DNA from: an uncultured candidate division Zixibacteria bacterium
Lineage (GTDB): Bacteria > Zixibacteria > MSB-5A5 > SM1-73
Assembly (NCBI GenBank): GCA_903908285.1
Contig: CAIVRH010000012.1
Span: 1-64,000 of the forward strand
Direction: 5' to 3'
Length of the DNA: 64,000 nt
How positions within the stretch are numbered: position 1 is the stretch's first letter; each line of letters starts with the position of its first letter. The notes under the pieces are model-generated. The model saw only the letters and a list, made by a program, of their open reading frames with translations, was not told the origin of the DNA and searched no databases. A program made the translations under genes and the position numbers. Positions 33,453 to 40,656 of this stretch are shown one piece after another.

Positions 33453-34595
33453 CTATGTCCCTTGTTTCATTAGACTATGCATTTGCAATTGCATCATATC
33501 CCCAAACACATCTTTTACCTTTTCAACCGATATTATTCCATTATCCGATTTTATGATTCTGTTTTTGTCCCCCGCAGGACCGAACATAACCGGATCGGAG
33601 TTTAAAAACAATGCCAGAGTGGGCGTTCCCACTGCTGCGGAAAGGTGCATGGCGCCGGTATCCGGAGAGATGAATATATTGCATCTTTTGATTAAGGCAG
33701 ACAAAAGGGGGAGAGGGAGCAAATCCGCAACCATTTGTTTCCCGGCCTTCGGATGAAGTTTGTTTACTATATTTTTCTCCTCCGGTCCCCAGAGAAATAT
33801 CACCTTAGCGTCGAAAGAATCCGTTATCCAGTCTGCTAAGTTCTGAAAATTTTCCATCTGCCATCTTTTTTCCCCCCTGCCTCCGATATGCATCCCTACC
33901 AAAATATCATCGGATTCAACTCCTTTCTCTTTCAAATACTTCTCCGCATCGATTTTTCTTTGCGGATTGATTTCGACATTAAGCGGTTCCGAGGGGACAT
34001 CCCCGACTAAATAGCGCAGAAGATCAAGATGCATCTCCGCAGCATGCCGGCAGACTTGGAAGGGGGGCACCTCCAGGTTCAAAAAGAGCCGGCTTTGCGG
34101 TTTTAGGTAACCGATTCTAAACTTGGCGCCCGAAAGATACACCAAAAAGGAGTTGTTTAAGGAAAAATTGCTTTCATTGCTGGCATCGAACGCCAAATCG
34201 AATTTCTCCTTTCTGATCTTTCGGATGAACCAGATCAACGAGAGGGGATGAAAAATATACTGTTTTTTCTTGGCTACCAATATCCGATCCATCAGACTTG
34301 AGCTGGAAAAGAGGGTGTGGAAAGTTTTGCTGGCCACATACCAGATTTGGGCTTGGGGAAAGCGTTTGCGCAGGGCGGACAGAAGCGGAGTGGTTAATAT
34401 CAGATTGCCGATACGGTCATCCTGTCTTACCACCAGGATTTTCCCGATCTTATCCCTGGGGACATCTTCTCGTTTTATCTTCTCCGACCGGATAAAAAGG
34501 CTTAGCAGGAAGACCAAAGCCCTCTTTCCGGACTGCTCCATCTTTTCCAGTAACATAAACAGCCTTTCGAGCTTCGAAAGTGATATTAATGCCAT
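33453..34595 (-). CDS. Glycosyltransferase family 9 (LPS heptosyltransferase-like)
   Basis: This 380-residue GT-B enzyme has ILVVRQDDRIGNLILTTPLLSAL near the N-terminus and the C-terminal GT9 block (CNIFISPDTGAMHLSAAVGTPTLALF), where Asp and His contact the ADP-heptose in characterised members. It probably adds heptose to the LPS inner core or a related surface glycan in the cytoplasm. The start is uncertain: ATG at 34595 has no good ribosome-binding site, while the ATG at 34556 follows GAAAGG. It lies 250 bp upstream of the MsbA-like gene on the same strand, supporting a role in lipid-linked glycan assembly. Confidence 0.9.
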   Translation of the reverse strand: MALISLSKLERLFMLLEKMEQSGKRALVFLLSLFIRSEKIKREDVPRDKIGKILVVRQDDRIGNLILTTPLLSALRKRFPQAQIWYVASKTFHTLFSSSSLMDRILVAKKKQYIFHPLSLIWFIRKIRKEKFDLAFDASNESNFSLNNSFLVYLSGAKFRIGYLKPQSRLFLNLEVPPFQVCRHAAEMHLDLLRYLVGDVPSEPLNVEINPQRKIDAEKYLKEKGVESDDILVGMHIGGRGEKRWQMENFQNLADWITDSFDAKVIFLWGPEEKNIVNKLHPKAGKQMVADLLPLPLLSALIKRCNIFISPDTGAMHLSAAVGTPTLALFLNSDPVMFGPAGDKNRIIKSDNGIISVEKVKDVFGDMMQLQMHSLMKQGT

Positions 34596-34772
34596 ACGGT
34601 GGAAATGTCAATAACTTTGTCCGGAGAAGGGGAAGGGGTAGCCGCAAGCGTCCGCTTGCAGGGGTGGGGAAAAAAGTGTTTAGTTTTACTAGGGCCTTTC
34701 GCTCTTTCCTCTTGCATGTCCCTATTCGAAGTTTATCTTGATAAATGGAAATAGATATGGAAGGAGATAAAT

Positions 34773-35111
34773 TTGATCGACACTTATACCTTTGGCATTA
34801 TGATGATTGATGGAAAAGCCTACACTTCCGATGTGATTATCTATCCCGACCGGGTAAACAGCAGCTGGTGGCGAAAAGTGGGGCATGAATTGGGGGTGGA
34901 TGATCTGGAGGATGTGTTGGATCAAAAACCAGATGTGATTGTGGTGGGCACAGGCGATCCGGGATTGATGCAGGTTCTGCCGGAAACGGAAAAACTAATC
35001 AAATCCAGAGGAATAAAACTGATTGTGCAGCCTACCAAAGAGGCATGCCAAACTTATAACCGGCTGGCTGCTTCACAAAAGATGATCGCACTATTTCATC
35101 TGACATGTTGA
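34773..35111 (+). CDS. Mth938-like domain protein (DUF498/NDUFAF3 fold)
   Basis: This 112-residue protein matches the Mth938 family (PF04430): MIDTYTFGIMMIDGKAYTSDVIIYPDRV, the conserved VIVVGTGDPGLMQVLPE loop and VQPTKEACQTYNRL. Relatives include an assembly factor of mitochondrial complex I, but the bacterial role is unknown. The start is a TTG at 34773 with AAGGAG 8 bp upstream. The length is complete. It stands alone on the plus strand among minus-strand genes. Confidence 0.9.
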   Translation: MIDTYTFGIMMIDGKAYTSDVIIYPDRVNSSWWRKVGHELGVDDLEDVLDQKPDVIVVGTGDPGLMQVLPETEKLIKSRGIKLIVQPTKEACQTYNRLAASQKMIALFHLTC

Positions 35112-35126
35112 ATAAAGCGAGCTGAT

Positions 35127-35161
35127 GAAATTCAAAATTCAAATAGAAAAATTCAAGCAGA
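35127..35161. repeat. Heptanucleotide array, unit AAAATTC
   Basis: GAAATTC, AAAATTC, AAATAGA, AAAATTC and AAGCAGA step by 7 bp, starting 16 bp after the Mth938-like stop. Confidence 0.75.
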
Positions 35162-35233
35162 CGCTTGCCCGTCTGGGCAAAATTGCAGTTCAAAATTAAA
35201 AATTAATATATACCGCTCCATCTATAGTGGTTT

Positions 35234-35289
35234 AATTTTGAATTTTTATTTGTAATTTTTCATTTTGCACTTTGAATTTTTAATTTACA
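35234..35289. repeat. Heptanucleotide array, unit AATTTTG
   Basis: Eight units (AATTTTG, AATTTTT, ATTTGTA, ATTTTTC, ATTTTGC, ACTTTGA, ATTTTTA, ATTTACA). The run from AATTTTG to ATTTTGC closely matches 39757-39798. It is near-complementary to the array at 35127-35161. Confidence 0.8.
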
Positions 35290-35352
35290 TAGGAAAGTTG
35301 TTGGAATCATTCCCCACCATTATTGGCAAAAGAGAGCTTACCTGATGAACGC

Positions 35353-36990
35353 CTATTTTCTGATAGCGATCCGGCGCCAGGCGAGTAGATTATTGCCTTT
35401 TACGTACTTGGTATTTACATCTTCGACCGAAACCACCAGGAAATATTCACCGGGGGGAATCTTTTCTGGTAGCCGGATCGGATCGGTAAAGATTCCCAGG
35501 GGCAAGCTGTTTGCTTCGGAAGAGGAAAAAACCAGATAACCCTTCTTTTTTCCGCTGTATCCTTTAATGAACGGCCAGGCCGAATCTGATTTCACCACAT
35601 AGACGGGACCGATGGTAACTTTCGGTTTTTTATTTTGCTCTTCCACCGGATAGAGATTCCAGGAAATCGTATAAGCGTATTTACCCGTATTGTCCGGAGT
35701 GAAACGAGTGGTCTGGAATTCAAGGTAGGGATAAACCGTATCTCCCGGCGGAAAAATGGAAAAGGGGTTATCCATGATTTTGATGTTTCCCTGTCGGTGA
35801 ATCCACATAAGAGAATCGGAAATATCGTTTCTTGGCGGAATCTGCGAAAGTAGTATATCACTTATCCCCTGGAAAGGCGGAAGCTGAAATTCTGACGAAT
35901 AGACTCCCACCCGGCTTCCATCCATATTCCTGACGGTGAAGATCAGTTTATATTTCCCGTTGGTTAAATTATAGCTGGCGTATAACGGAAACCATTTGAT
36001 GTTTTTGGATGAAACACAGATGACGATTCCGCTGTCATTCACCAGGGCGGAGGATGATCCCGATTGGTCATAGATGACGTTGGATACCTGAAAGCAGACT
36101 ATACCGGATGTGTCGGACTCGAACTGACCCAATGGGACGCCGGCGCTGAGCCAAATCGTATTATATCCTTCTTCGGGGAAAGATGAAATATGGATGCCGG
36201 CTTTTAATATTTTTTCGATTCCCTCGAAGGGTCGGTAATCCACCTTGCCGGTGGTGACATGTTCGGCTATCTCTTTGCTCAACTTCATAAGCTGGTCGCC
36301 TTTGGTTCGGTCTTTTTCTTCGACTCCCGCACAATCGTAACTTTCGGCTATCTCCTGTATGAACCGGCAGGGGATGAACCGGTCCGGATGACCGTCACCA
36401 TCGTCATCTTGCAGGACTAAAGTTAAATTCTTATCATCCCAATGTAGATACCAAACTCCGCAGTTTATTTCGGGCGCCCCATGACTGGGGCTGTCCTTCC
36501 AGCATTCCTGCTCTACAAACGTTTCTTTATCCGGTATCCCGTTGATCAATACCGGTCGCGTCCGGAGATCCCAAAAATCGTATCCAAAACTGAGGCGGTA
36601 ATAAATATCGCAATGCCCCGCTCTTTTTCCCCACATTTCCTCCCACCATTCGTTTCTATCCGGGGTATCCGGACGGGTCTCCAAGTCTTTTTGTTTTTTG
36701 AACGCCTGAATCAAACTGTCGATTTTCGCCCCTTCGGTAAAAGCGTTCAGGGTATCGAGCTTTTGGAAAAGAGGCTTGTCCATAATCTCGACAAACCGGA
36801 ATACTTTCAAAACCGAATCCCGTTCAGCCTCCCCTTTAGGGGTGCTTGGAAAACTTTTTAGACTAGCTAGAAAATTCTCATTTTGGGAGGTGTAGCCCAA
36901 GCCTTCCACCTGAAGGCTGGCGCAAGACCACAGCAATAATAGTGCTATGAGAAAAAGATAATACAGGCAATTTCTTGGTCTTGTCATCAT
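35353..36990 (-). CDS. GWxTD-like domain lipoprotein
   Basis: This 545-residue protein has a lipoprotein signal peptide (LLLLWSCASL, lipidated Cys near residue 23). Residues about 110-230 resemble the GWxTD domain common in FCB-group bacteria: EWWEEMWGKR, a YY pair, and the strand VLINGIPD in the place of the usual IYIxYGxPD. The defining GWxTD tetrad reads FWDLRT here, so the motif is degenerate. The rest is beta-sandwich material ending in a further Ig-like domain (PPGEYFLVVSVEDVNTKYV). It is probably anchored in the outer membrane facing the periplasm. Function is unknown. The barrel gene lies 54 bp upstream on the same strand. Confidence 0.72.
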   Translation of the reverse strand: MMTRPRNCLYYLFLIALLLLWSCASLQVEGLGYTSQNENFLASLKSFPSTPKGEAERDSVLKVFRFVEIMDKPLFQKLDTLNAFTEGAKIDSLIQAFKKQKDLETRPDTPDRNEWWEEMWGKRAGHCDIYYRLSFGYDFWDLRTRPVLINGIPDKETFVEQECWKDSPSHGAPEINCGVWYLHWDDKNLTLVLQDDDGDGHPDRFIPCRFIQEIAESYDCAGVEEKDRTKGDQLMKLSKEIAEHVTTGKVDYRPFEGIEKILKAGIHISSFPEEGYNTIWLSAGVPLGQFESDTSGIVCFQVSNVIYDQSGSSSALVNDSGIVICVSSKNIKWFPLYASYNLTNGKYKLIFTVRNMDGSRVGVYSSEFQLPPFQGISDILLSQIPPRNDISDSLMWIHRQGNIKIMDNPFSIFPPGDTVYPYLEFQTTRFTPDNTGKYAYTISWNLYPVEEQNKKPKVTIGPVYVVKSDSAWPFIKGYSGKKKGYLVFSSSEANSLPLGIFTDPIRLPEKIPPGEYFLVVSVEDVNTKYVKGNNLLAWRRIAIRK

Positions 36991-37044
36991 AGCGGAAACG
37001 AAACTATTCCCCCTTCCGGCTGAGCCAAAGTCGAACCAGGGCGC

Positions 37045-37788
37045 TTAAAATCTCAAACCCAAACCGAGGGTGAAATCCACTCCGGTAAATTCAACCTTAA
37101 TAGCCCCCGGTTTATCGGTAAAGGCCATACCATCTGAAAACCTACCCATTAGGCGAGAAATCACTAGCAGGTGATCGGTCAGTTTAGATATAATGCCAAG
37201 GTATATATGCAGCTCATATCCCTGTCCGGTGCGGGTTTGTTTCGGGAACTGAATTATCTGATAGGGGTTATACAGGTACAATTGTTTTCTGGTGACTTCA
37301 CTGAAGAGGTAAGATGCCCCTGCTCCCAGAAAGGGAGAAATGCTTCCATCCATCGATTTCGGATAAAACTCATAGGATAAACCAATGGGAGTGCCTCTAA
37401 AATCCCAATCAGTTACGGAGGAACTCGCTCCCAATGTGTCAGTATTGCTCCCATTCCATTCGATAATATATTCGACACTATGCAATGAGGCAGAGGTTTT
37501 AATATTCTCAACATCTATTGCCACCGCATGCCTTTTGCTTAAATGATAAGTTATGTGTAAATCCATATATGAACCGAACATCTCCTGTTCAAAATGGCTC
37601 GGGGTAATACTGGTTGCAAAATCTTTCCAGTCCTTTAGTGGTAAGTATCCCGCTCCGCCGCTGACGCTGAACGAAATTTTATTCGACTGGGCCTGCAATG
37701 GTAGCACTCCGAATAGAACCATCACCACACATAGACAAATGTAGACCATTCGCCTTTTTATCAGTGCGACCCTCCAGAACTTCAACAT
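37045..37788 (-). CDS. Outer-membrane beta-barrel protein
   Basis: This 247-residue protein has a signal peptide (about 15-35, ending LPLQAQS) and then alternating amphipathic strands typical of an 8-stranded OmpA/OmpW-like barrel (ISFSVSGGAGYLPLKDW, HAVAIDVENIKTSASLHSVEY, SPFLGAGASYLF). It ends DFTLGLGLRF, a C-terminal Phe signal for the Bam machinery. GGGAGGG precedes the ATG. Its ligand or partner is unknown; it is close to the GWxTD-like lipoprotein gene and may be co-transcribed. Confidence 0.8.
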   Translation of the reverse strand: MLKFWRVALIKRRMVYICLCVVMVLFGVLPLQAQSNKISFSVSGGAGYLPLKDWKDFATSITPSHFEQEMFGSYMDLHITYHLSKRHAVAIDVENIKTSASLHSVEYIIEWNGSNTDTLGASSSVTDWDFRGTPIGLSYEFYPKSMDGSISPFLGAGASYLFSEVTRKQLYLYNPYQIIQFPKQTRTGQGYELHIYLGIISKLTDHLLVISRLMGRFSDGMAFTDKPGAIKVEFTGVDFTLGLGLRF

Positions 37789-37937
37789 AAGCCCTCCCTT
37801 CCATTAAGGAATTTTTTAGAACCTTATGAACTGTCTGTATAGCTTGAGATTATTATTGCAACCCTCATTTCTCAACACTTCAGGTAGGAATAATTCAAAT
37901 CAAGAGAGAATCTTCTTTGATTTTCTCTCCCCAGATT

Positions 37938-38837
37938 TCATTCATGCTTCCTAAATCTGCTGCTGGTATTATCCGTAGACAAAATTTCCTTGAAATTTTG
38001 CCGGTTCAGATTGGTAACACCGCTGGGCAGAAGTTTCAGCTCGAAACCATTCAGCCAGAGTTTCAATCCTTGATTCTTACCGGAATATATGTTGAACGAA
38101 TCCTTGGCTTTGAATTCCAAGTTCATATTCTCGAACACCATGGCGGAATATAGTCTTTTCCCGTCGGAATCCAAGTTCATCCAGCACTCACCGATGGAAT
38201 TTATCTTCAGGATCCATTCGGGAGCCTGGGTCACCGAATCGTCCACCATCTGCAGGAAAAGCTTCAAGGTATCCACCGGCTCGGAGCTGACCGGTAAGCT
38301 TTCTTTTTCCGCGGTTTTGGAATTTAGGGAAGGTCCCTTTTCGAAAACCGGTTTGAACAGCAACAGAAAAAATATGGTCAAAAGGATAACTACGGCGATC
38401 ACTAAAAACAGCAAACCGCTGGTGCTTAATTTAAAAGGAAACCGGAGAAAAGATCCCACCTTTTGGGCCGAGAATTTCTTTTGTGAGGAGGGGGATTGTT
38501 CCTGCTCTTCCCCCAGGTGAGCTTTTATCCAGGCGGTCCGGACTTCTATCTGATCCTCTTCTTCGGCCGGTTGTTGTTGATCAAACATTTTCATGATCTG
38601 ATCCGGGTCCAGCTTAAGGAAGCTGGCATACGCTCGTAAAAAAGATCGGCGATACATCCCCTCGGGCAAAAGATCAAACCGATCCTGCTCCATAGCCGCA
38701 AGATAATCCTGCCGGATACGGAGCTGTTCTGAGGCCGAATCCAGGTTGATTCCCCTCTGCTCCCGGTAATAGCGCAGTATCGCTCCGATGGGGTGCTCTT
38801 TGTTTTCGTCGTCAAACTCAAACACGGTATCTTTCAA
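37938..38837 (-). CDS. RodZ-like helix-turn-helix membrane protein (DUF4115)
   Basis: This 299-residue protein has an N-terminal Xre-type HTH (about 12-80: IGAILRYYREQRGINLDSASEQLRI), then a charged linker. One transmembrane helix (about 148-170, LLFLVIAVVILLTIFFLLLF) leads to a C-terminal DUF4115 beta domain (LFLQMVDDSVTQAPEWILKINSIGECWMNLDSDGK). This is the layout of RodZ, which links MreB to the membrane in rod-shape control. The start is a TTG at 38837 preceded by GGGGGAGAAG. RodZ identity is inferred from architecture. Confidence 0.85.
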   Translation of the reverse strand: MKDTVFEFDDENKEHPIGAILRYYREQRGINLDSASEQLRIRQDYLAAMEQDRFDLLPEGMYRRSFLRAYASFLKLDPDQIMKMFDQQQPAEEEDQIEVRTAWIKAHLGEEQEQSPSSQKKFSAQKVGSFLRFPFKLSTSGLLFLVIAVVILLTIFFLLLFKPVFEKGPSLNSKTAEKESLPVSSEPVDTLKLFLQMVDDSVTQAPEWILKINSIGECWMNLDSDGKRLYSAMVFENMNLEFKAKDSFNIYSGKNQGLKLWLNGFELKLLPSGVTNLNRQNFKEILSTDNTSSRFRKHE

Positions 38838-38856
38838 CTTCTCCCCCGGTTTCCTC

Positions 38857-38880
38857 CTCCCTCAAGCGGAGGGAGGAACA
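38857..38880. other. Hairpin CCTCCCT / AGGGAGG
   Basis: A perfect 7-bp stem with a 7-nt loop immediately upstream of the RodZ-like start; it may affect that gene's translation. Confidence 0.45.
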
Positions 38881-39049
38881 GGCATGATAAGTTATAAATC
38901 ACATCGATATTTCCAATGTTTATCCGGACGAACCAAAATTGTCTCTATCCAACCGGAATAATCGATTCATTCAAAAACTTACAACTCGGTAACTGATAAA
39001 CTTCGATCCTTCAATTACCCGGAATTAAGAATTTTTCTCTTTAACGATG

Positions 39050-39667
39050 CTATATGACCAGAGCCAACATCTCTCGCAATTTACCTGTGGGTAAACCGAT
39101 CACATTATCCAGGTTTCCTTTTATATTATCTACCAAAAAACTTCCCATCCCTTGTATGCCATAGGCACCCGCCTTGTCCATGGGCTCTCCGGTATCTATG
39201 TAAGCGATGATCTTTTGATCTTCCAGTTGATTGAATTCCACCTCGGTGCAATCGTAATCCAAGACGGTCTTTCCGTTATACTTATTCAACAAGGTTAATC
39301 CGGTGTAAACTCTATGGGTTTTCCCGCTCAGTTTCCTCAAAATGGCGAAGGCGTCGTTTGGGTCGGTTGGCTTTCCCAAAATCTCCCCATCCAGCACCAC
39401 CACTGTATCCGCTCCGAGAATTAACCCCGGACCGGTCTCAGAAGAAACGCTTTCTGCCTTTTTCCGGGAAAGGTTTAAAACGTGCTCCACCGGATCGGAA
39501 GTCAAAGTCTCCTCGACTATATCGGAAGGATGGATTATTTCAAACTCGATATTTTCTTTTTCCAATATCTCTTTCCGGCGGGGAGAGCTGGAAGCTAGGA
39601 TCAATCTCTTTCCACCTAACAGATATCTCAGACTCTTCTGCACTGATGGCACCATCATATTAAGCAT
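39050..39667 (-). CDS. maf: Maf-family nucleotide pyrophosphatase
   Basis: This 205-residue protein has the Maf signatures ASSSPRRKEIL and GADTVVVLDGEILGKP, with the GYGIQG-like AYGIQGMGSFLVDNIKGN segment near the end. Maf enzymes hydrolyse non-canonical or pyrimidine nucleoside triphosphates (dTTP/UTP or m7GTP) and affect septation when overproduced. The frame is open to 39718, but GGGAGGGGAAGG before the ATG at 39667 supports the shorter start; the upstream part lies in repeat DNA. Dtd is encoded 200 bp upstream on the same strand; both remove aberrant metabolites. Confidence 0.92.
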   Translation of the reverse strand: MLNMMVPSVQKSLRYLLGGKRLILASSSPRRKEILEKENIEFEIIHPSDIVEETLTSDPVEHVLNLSRKKAESVSSETGPGLILGADTVVVLDGEILGKPTDPNDAFAILRKLSGKTHRVYTGLTLLNKYNGKTVLDYDCTEVEFNQLEDQKIIAYIDTGEPMDKAGAYGIQGMGSFLVDNIKGNLDNVIGLPTGKLREMLALVI

Positions 39668-39712
39668 AGCCTTCCCCTCCCTGAACGGAAAAAGACGGAG
39701 GGGTGAATAAAG

Positions 39713-39747
39713 ATTCAAAATTTAAAGAGAAGAATTCAAAAAGACAT
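39713..39747. repeat. Heptanucleotide array, unit ATTCAAA
   Basis: ATTCAAA, ATTTAAA, GAGAAGA, ATTCAAA and AAGACAT step by 7 bp upstream of maf. Confidence 0.7.
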
Positions 39748-39756
39748 TGGGGTATA

Positions 39757-39798
39757 AATTTTGAATTTTGATTTGTAATTTTTCATTTTGCTTTTTTA
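39757..39798. repeat. Heptanucleotide array, unit AATTTTG
   Basis: AATTTTG, AATTTTG, ATTTGTA, ATTTTTC, ATTTTGC and TTTTTTA. The middle units match 35248-35268 exactly, and a CCCGCC/GGCGGG palindrome follows at 39801-39815. Confidence 0.85.
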
Positions 39799-39868
39799 AT
39801 CCCGCCTTTGGCGGGACGGGTCAATTCCCCGCCGCTTGCGGCGGAGTTATTCATTTTTAATTCCGTTA

Positions 39869-40309
39869 TTATCCGCTTTCCAGTATAAAGGTCACCGGTC
39901 CCCAGTTGGAAATATCCACCAGCATCTTGGCACCGAAGATTCCCGACTCGGTTTTGATGCCGGCGGCTTTTATCCGTTCGATGAATTTTGAATACAGTCT
40001 TTCCGCCTCTTTCGGCTCCATGGCCTCGGAAAAACCGGGCCGTCTCCCTTTTCGGGTATCGCCATACAGGGTGAATTGCGAGACCACCAAGACTTCGCCT
40101 TTGATGTCCAAAAGGGAAAGATTCATCTTCTGTTCTAAGTCTTCGAAAATCCTCAAGTTGACGCACTTATCCGCCAGATATTCTGAATCTTTTTCGCCAT
40201 CCCCGGTTTTTGCTCCGACTAAGAGCACCAAACCCTGCTGGATTTGTCCCACCACCTGACCTTCCACGGTCACCTTGGCTTCTTTCACTCTTTGTAAAAC
40301 TACTCTCAA
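39869..40309 (-). CDS. dtd: D-aminoacyl-tRNA deacylase
   Basis: Dtd (146 residues) hydrolyses D-amino acids, and also glycine mischarged on tRNA-Ala, from tRNA. It has the N-terminal RVVLQRVKEAKVTV strand, the catalytic SQFTLYGD motif and the cross-subunit NWGPVTFILES motif (Gly-cisPro). The family start is a TTG at 40309 with GGGAGAG just upstream; the frame is open to 40360 but the extra residues are not family-like. Length is normal. Confidence 0.95.
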   Translation of the reverse strand: MRVVLQRVKEAKVTVEGQVVGQIQQGLVLLVGAKTGDGEKDSEYLADKCVNLRIFEDLEQKMNLSLLDIKGEVLVVSQFTLYGDTRKGRRPGFSEAMEPKEAERLYSKFIERIKAAGIKTESGIFGAKMLVDISNWGPVTFILESG

Positions 40310-40360
40310 TTTTCTCTCCCGATTTTGATCACCCGTCGTATCCCCAGAAAAAAGTAACAT

Positions 40361-40508
40361 TCATAGGAAAGATTGTCAACAAAAAAGCTTTTTGACCGGT
40401 TTATCAAATTTGCTAATAAAATCGTTCTCGCCTGGGACAAACCCCGAACCGTATGGTTCAGGGCAAGCTCGGTCGCGGCAAGGGTGCTGCAAAGACAAAA
40501 CCATTCAC
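40361..40508. other. Intergenic, no gene seen
   Basis: Spacer upstream of dtd on the minus strand and beyond the terminator of the neighbouring peptidase gene. Nothing recognisable. Confidence 0.4.
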
Positions 40509-40541
40509 AAAAAAAGAGGTTGGGCGGAAAGCCAAACCTCT
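40509..40541 (-). terminator. Rho-independent terminator of the C1 peptidase-like gene
   Basis: On the minus strand AGAGGTTTGG pairs with CCCAACCTCT (one mismatch) around CTTTCCG and is followed by seven T residues. It lies about 115 bp after the stop at 40657. Confidence 0.85.
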
Positions 40542-40656
40542 ATAAAAAATCAAGTTCCATTGGCATTAGCTTTAAAACCCCCAGACTCAAGCACATCCTT
40601 CAATCGGCGGGAGTCAACCTCCTCAACCGTTCTTCACCGACTCCATGATCGAGTTA

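Noticed and set aside
39668-39718. Longer start for maf
   Set aside because: The strong GGGAGGGGAAGG site is before 39667 and the extra codons lie in array DNA.
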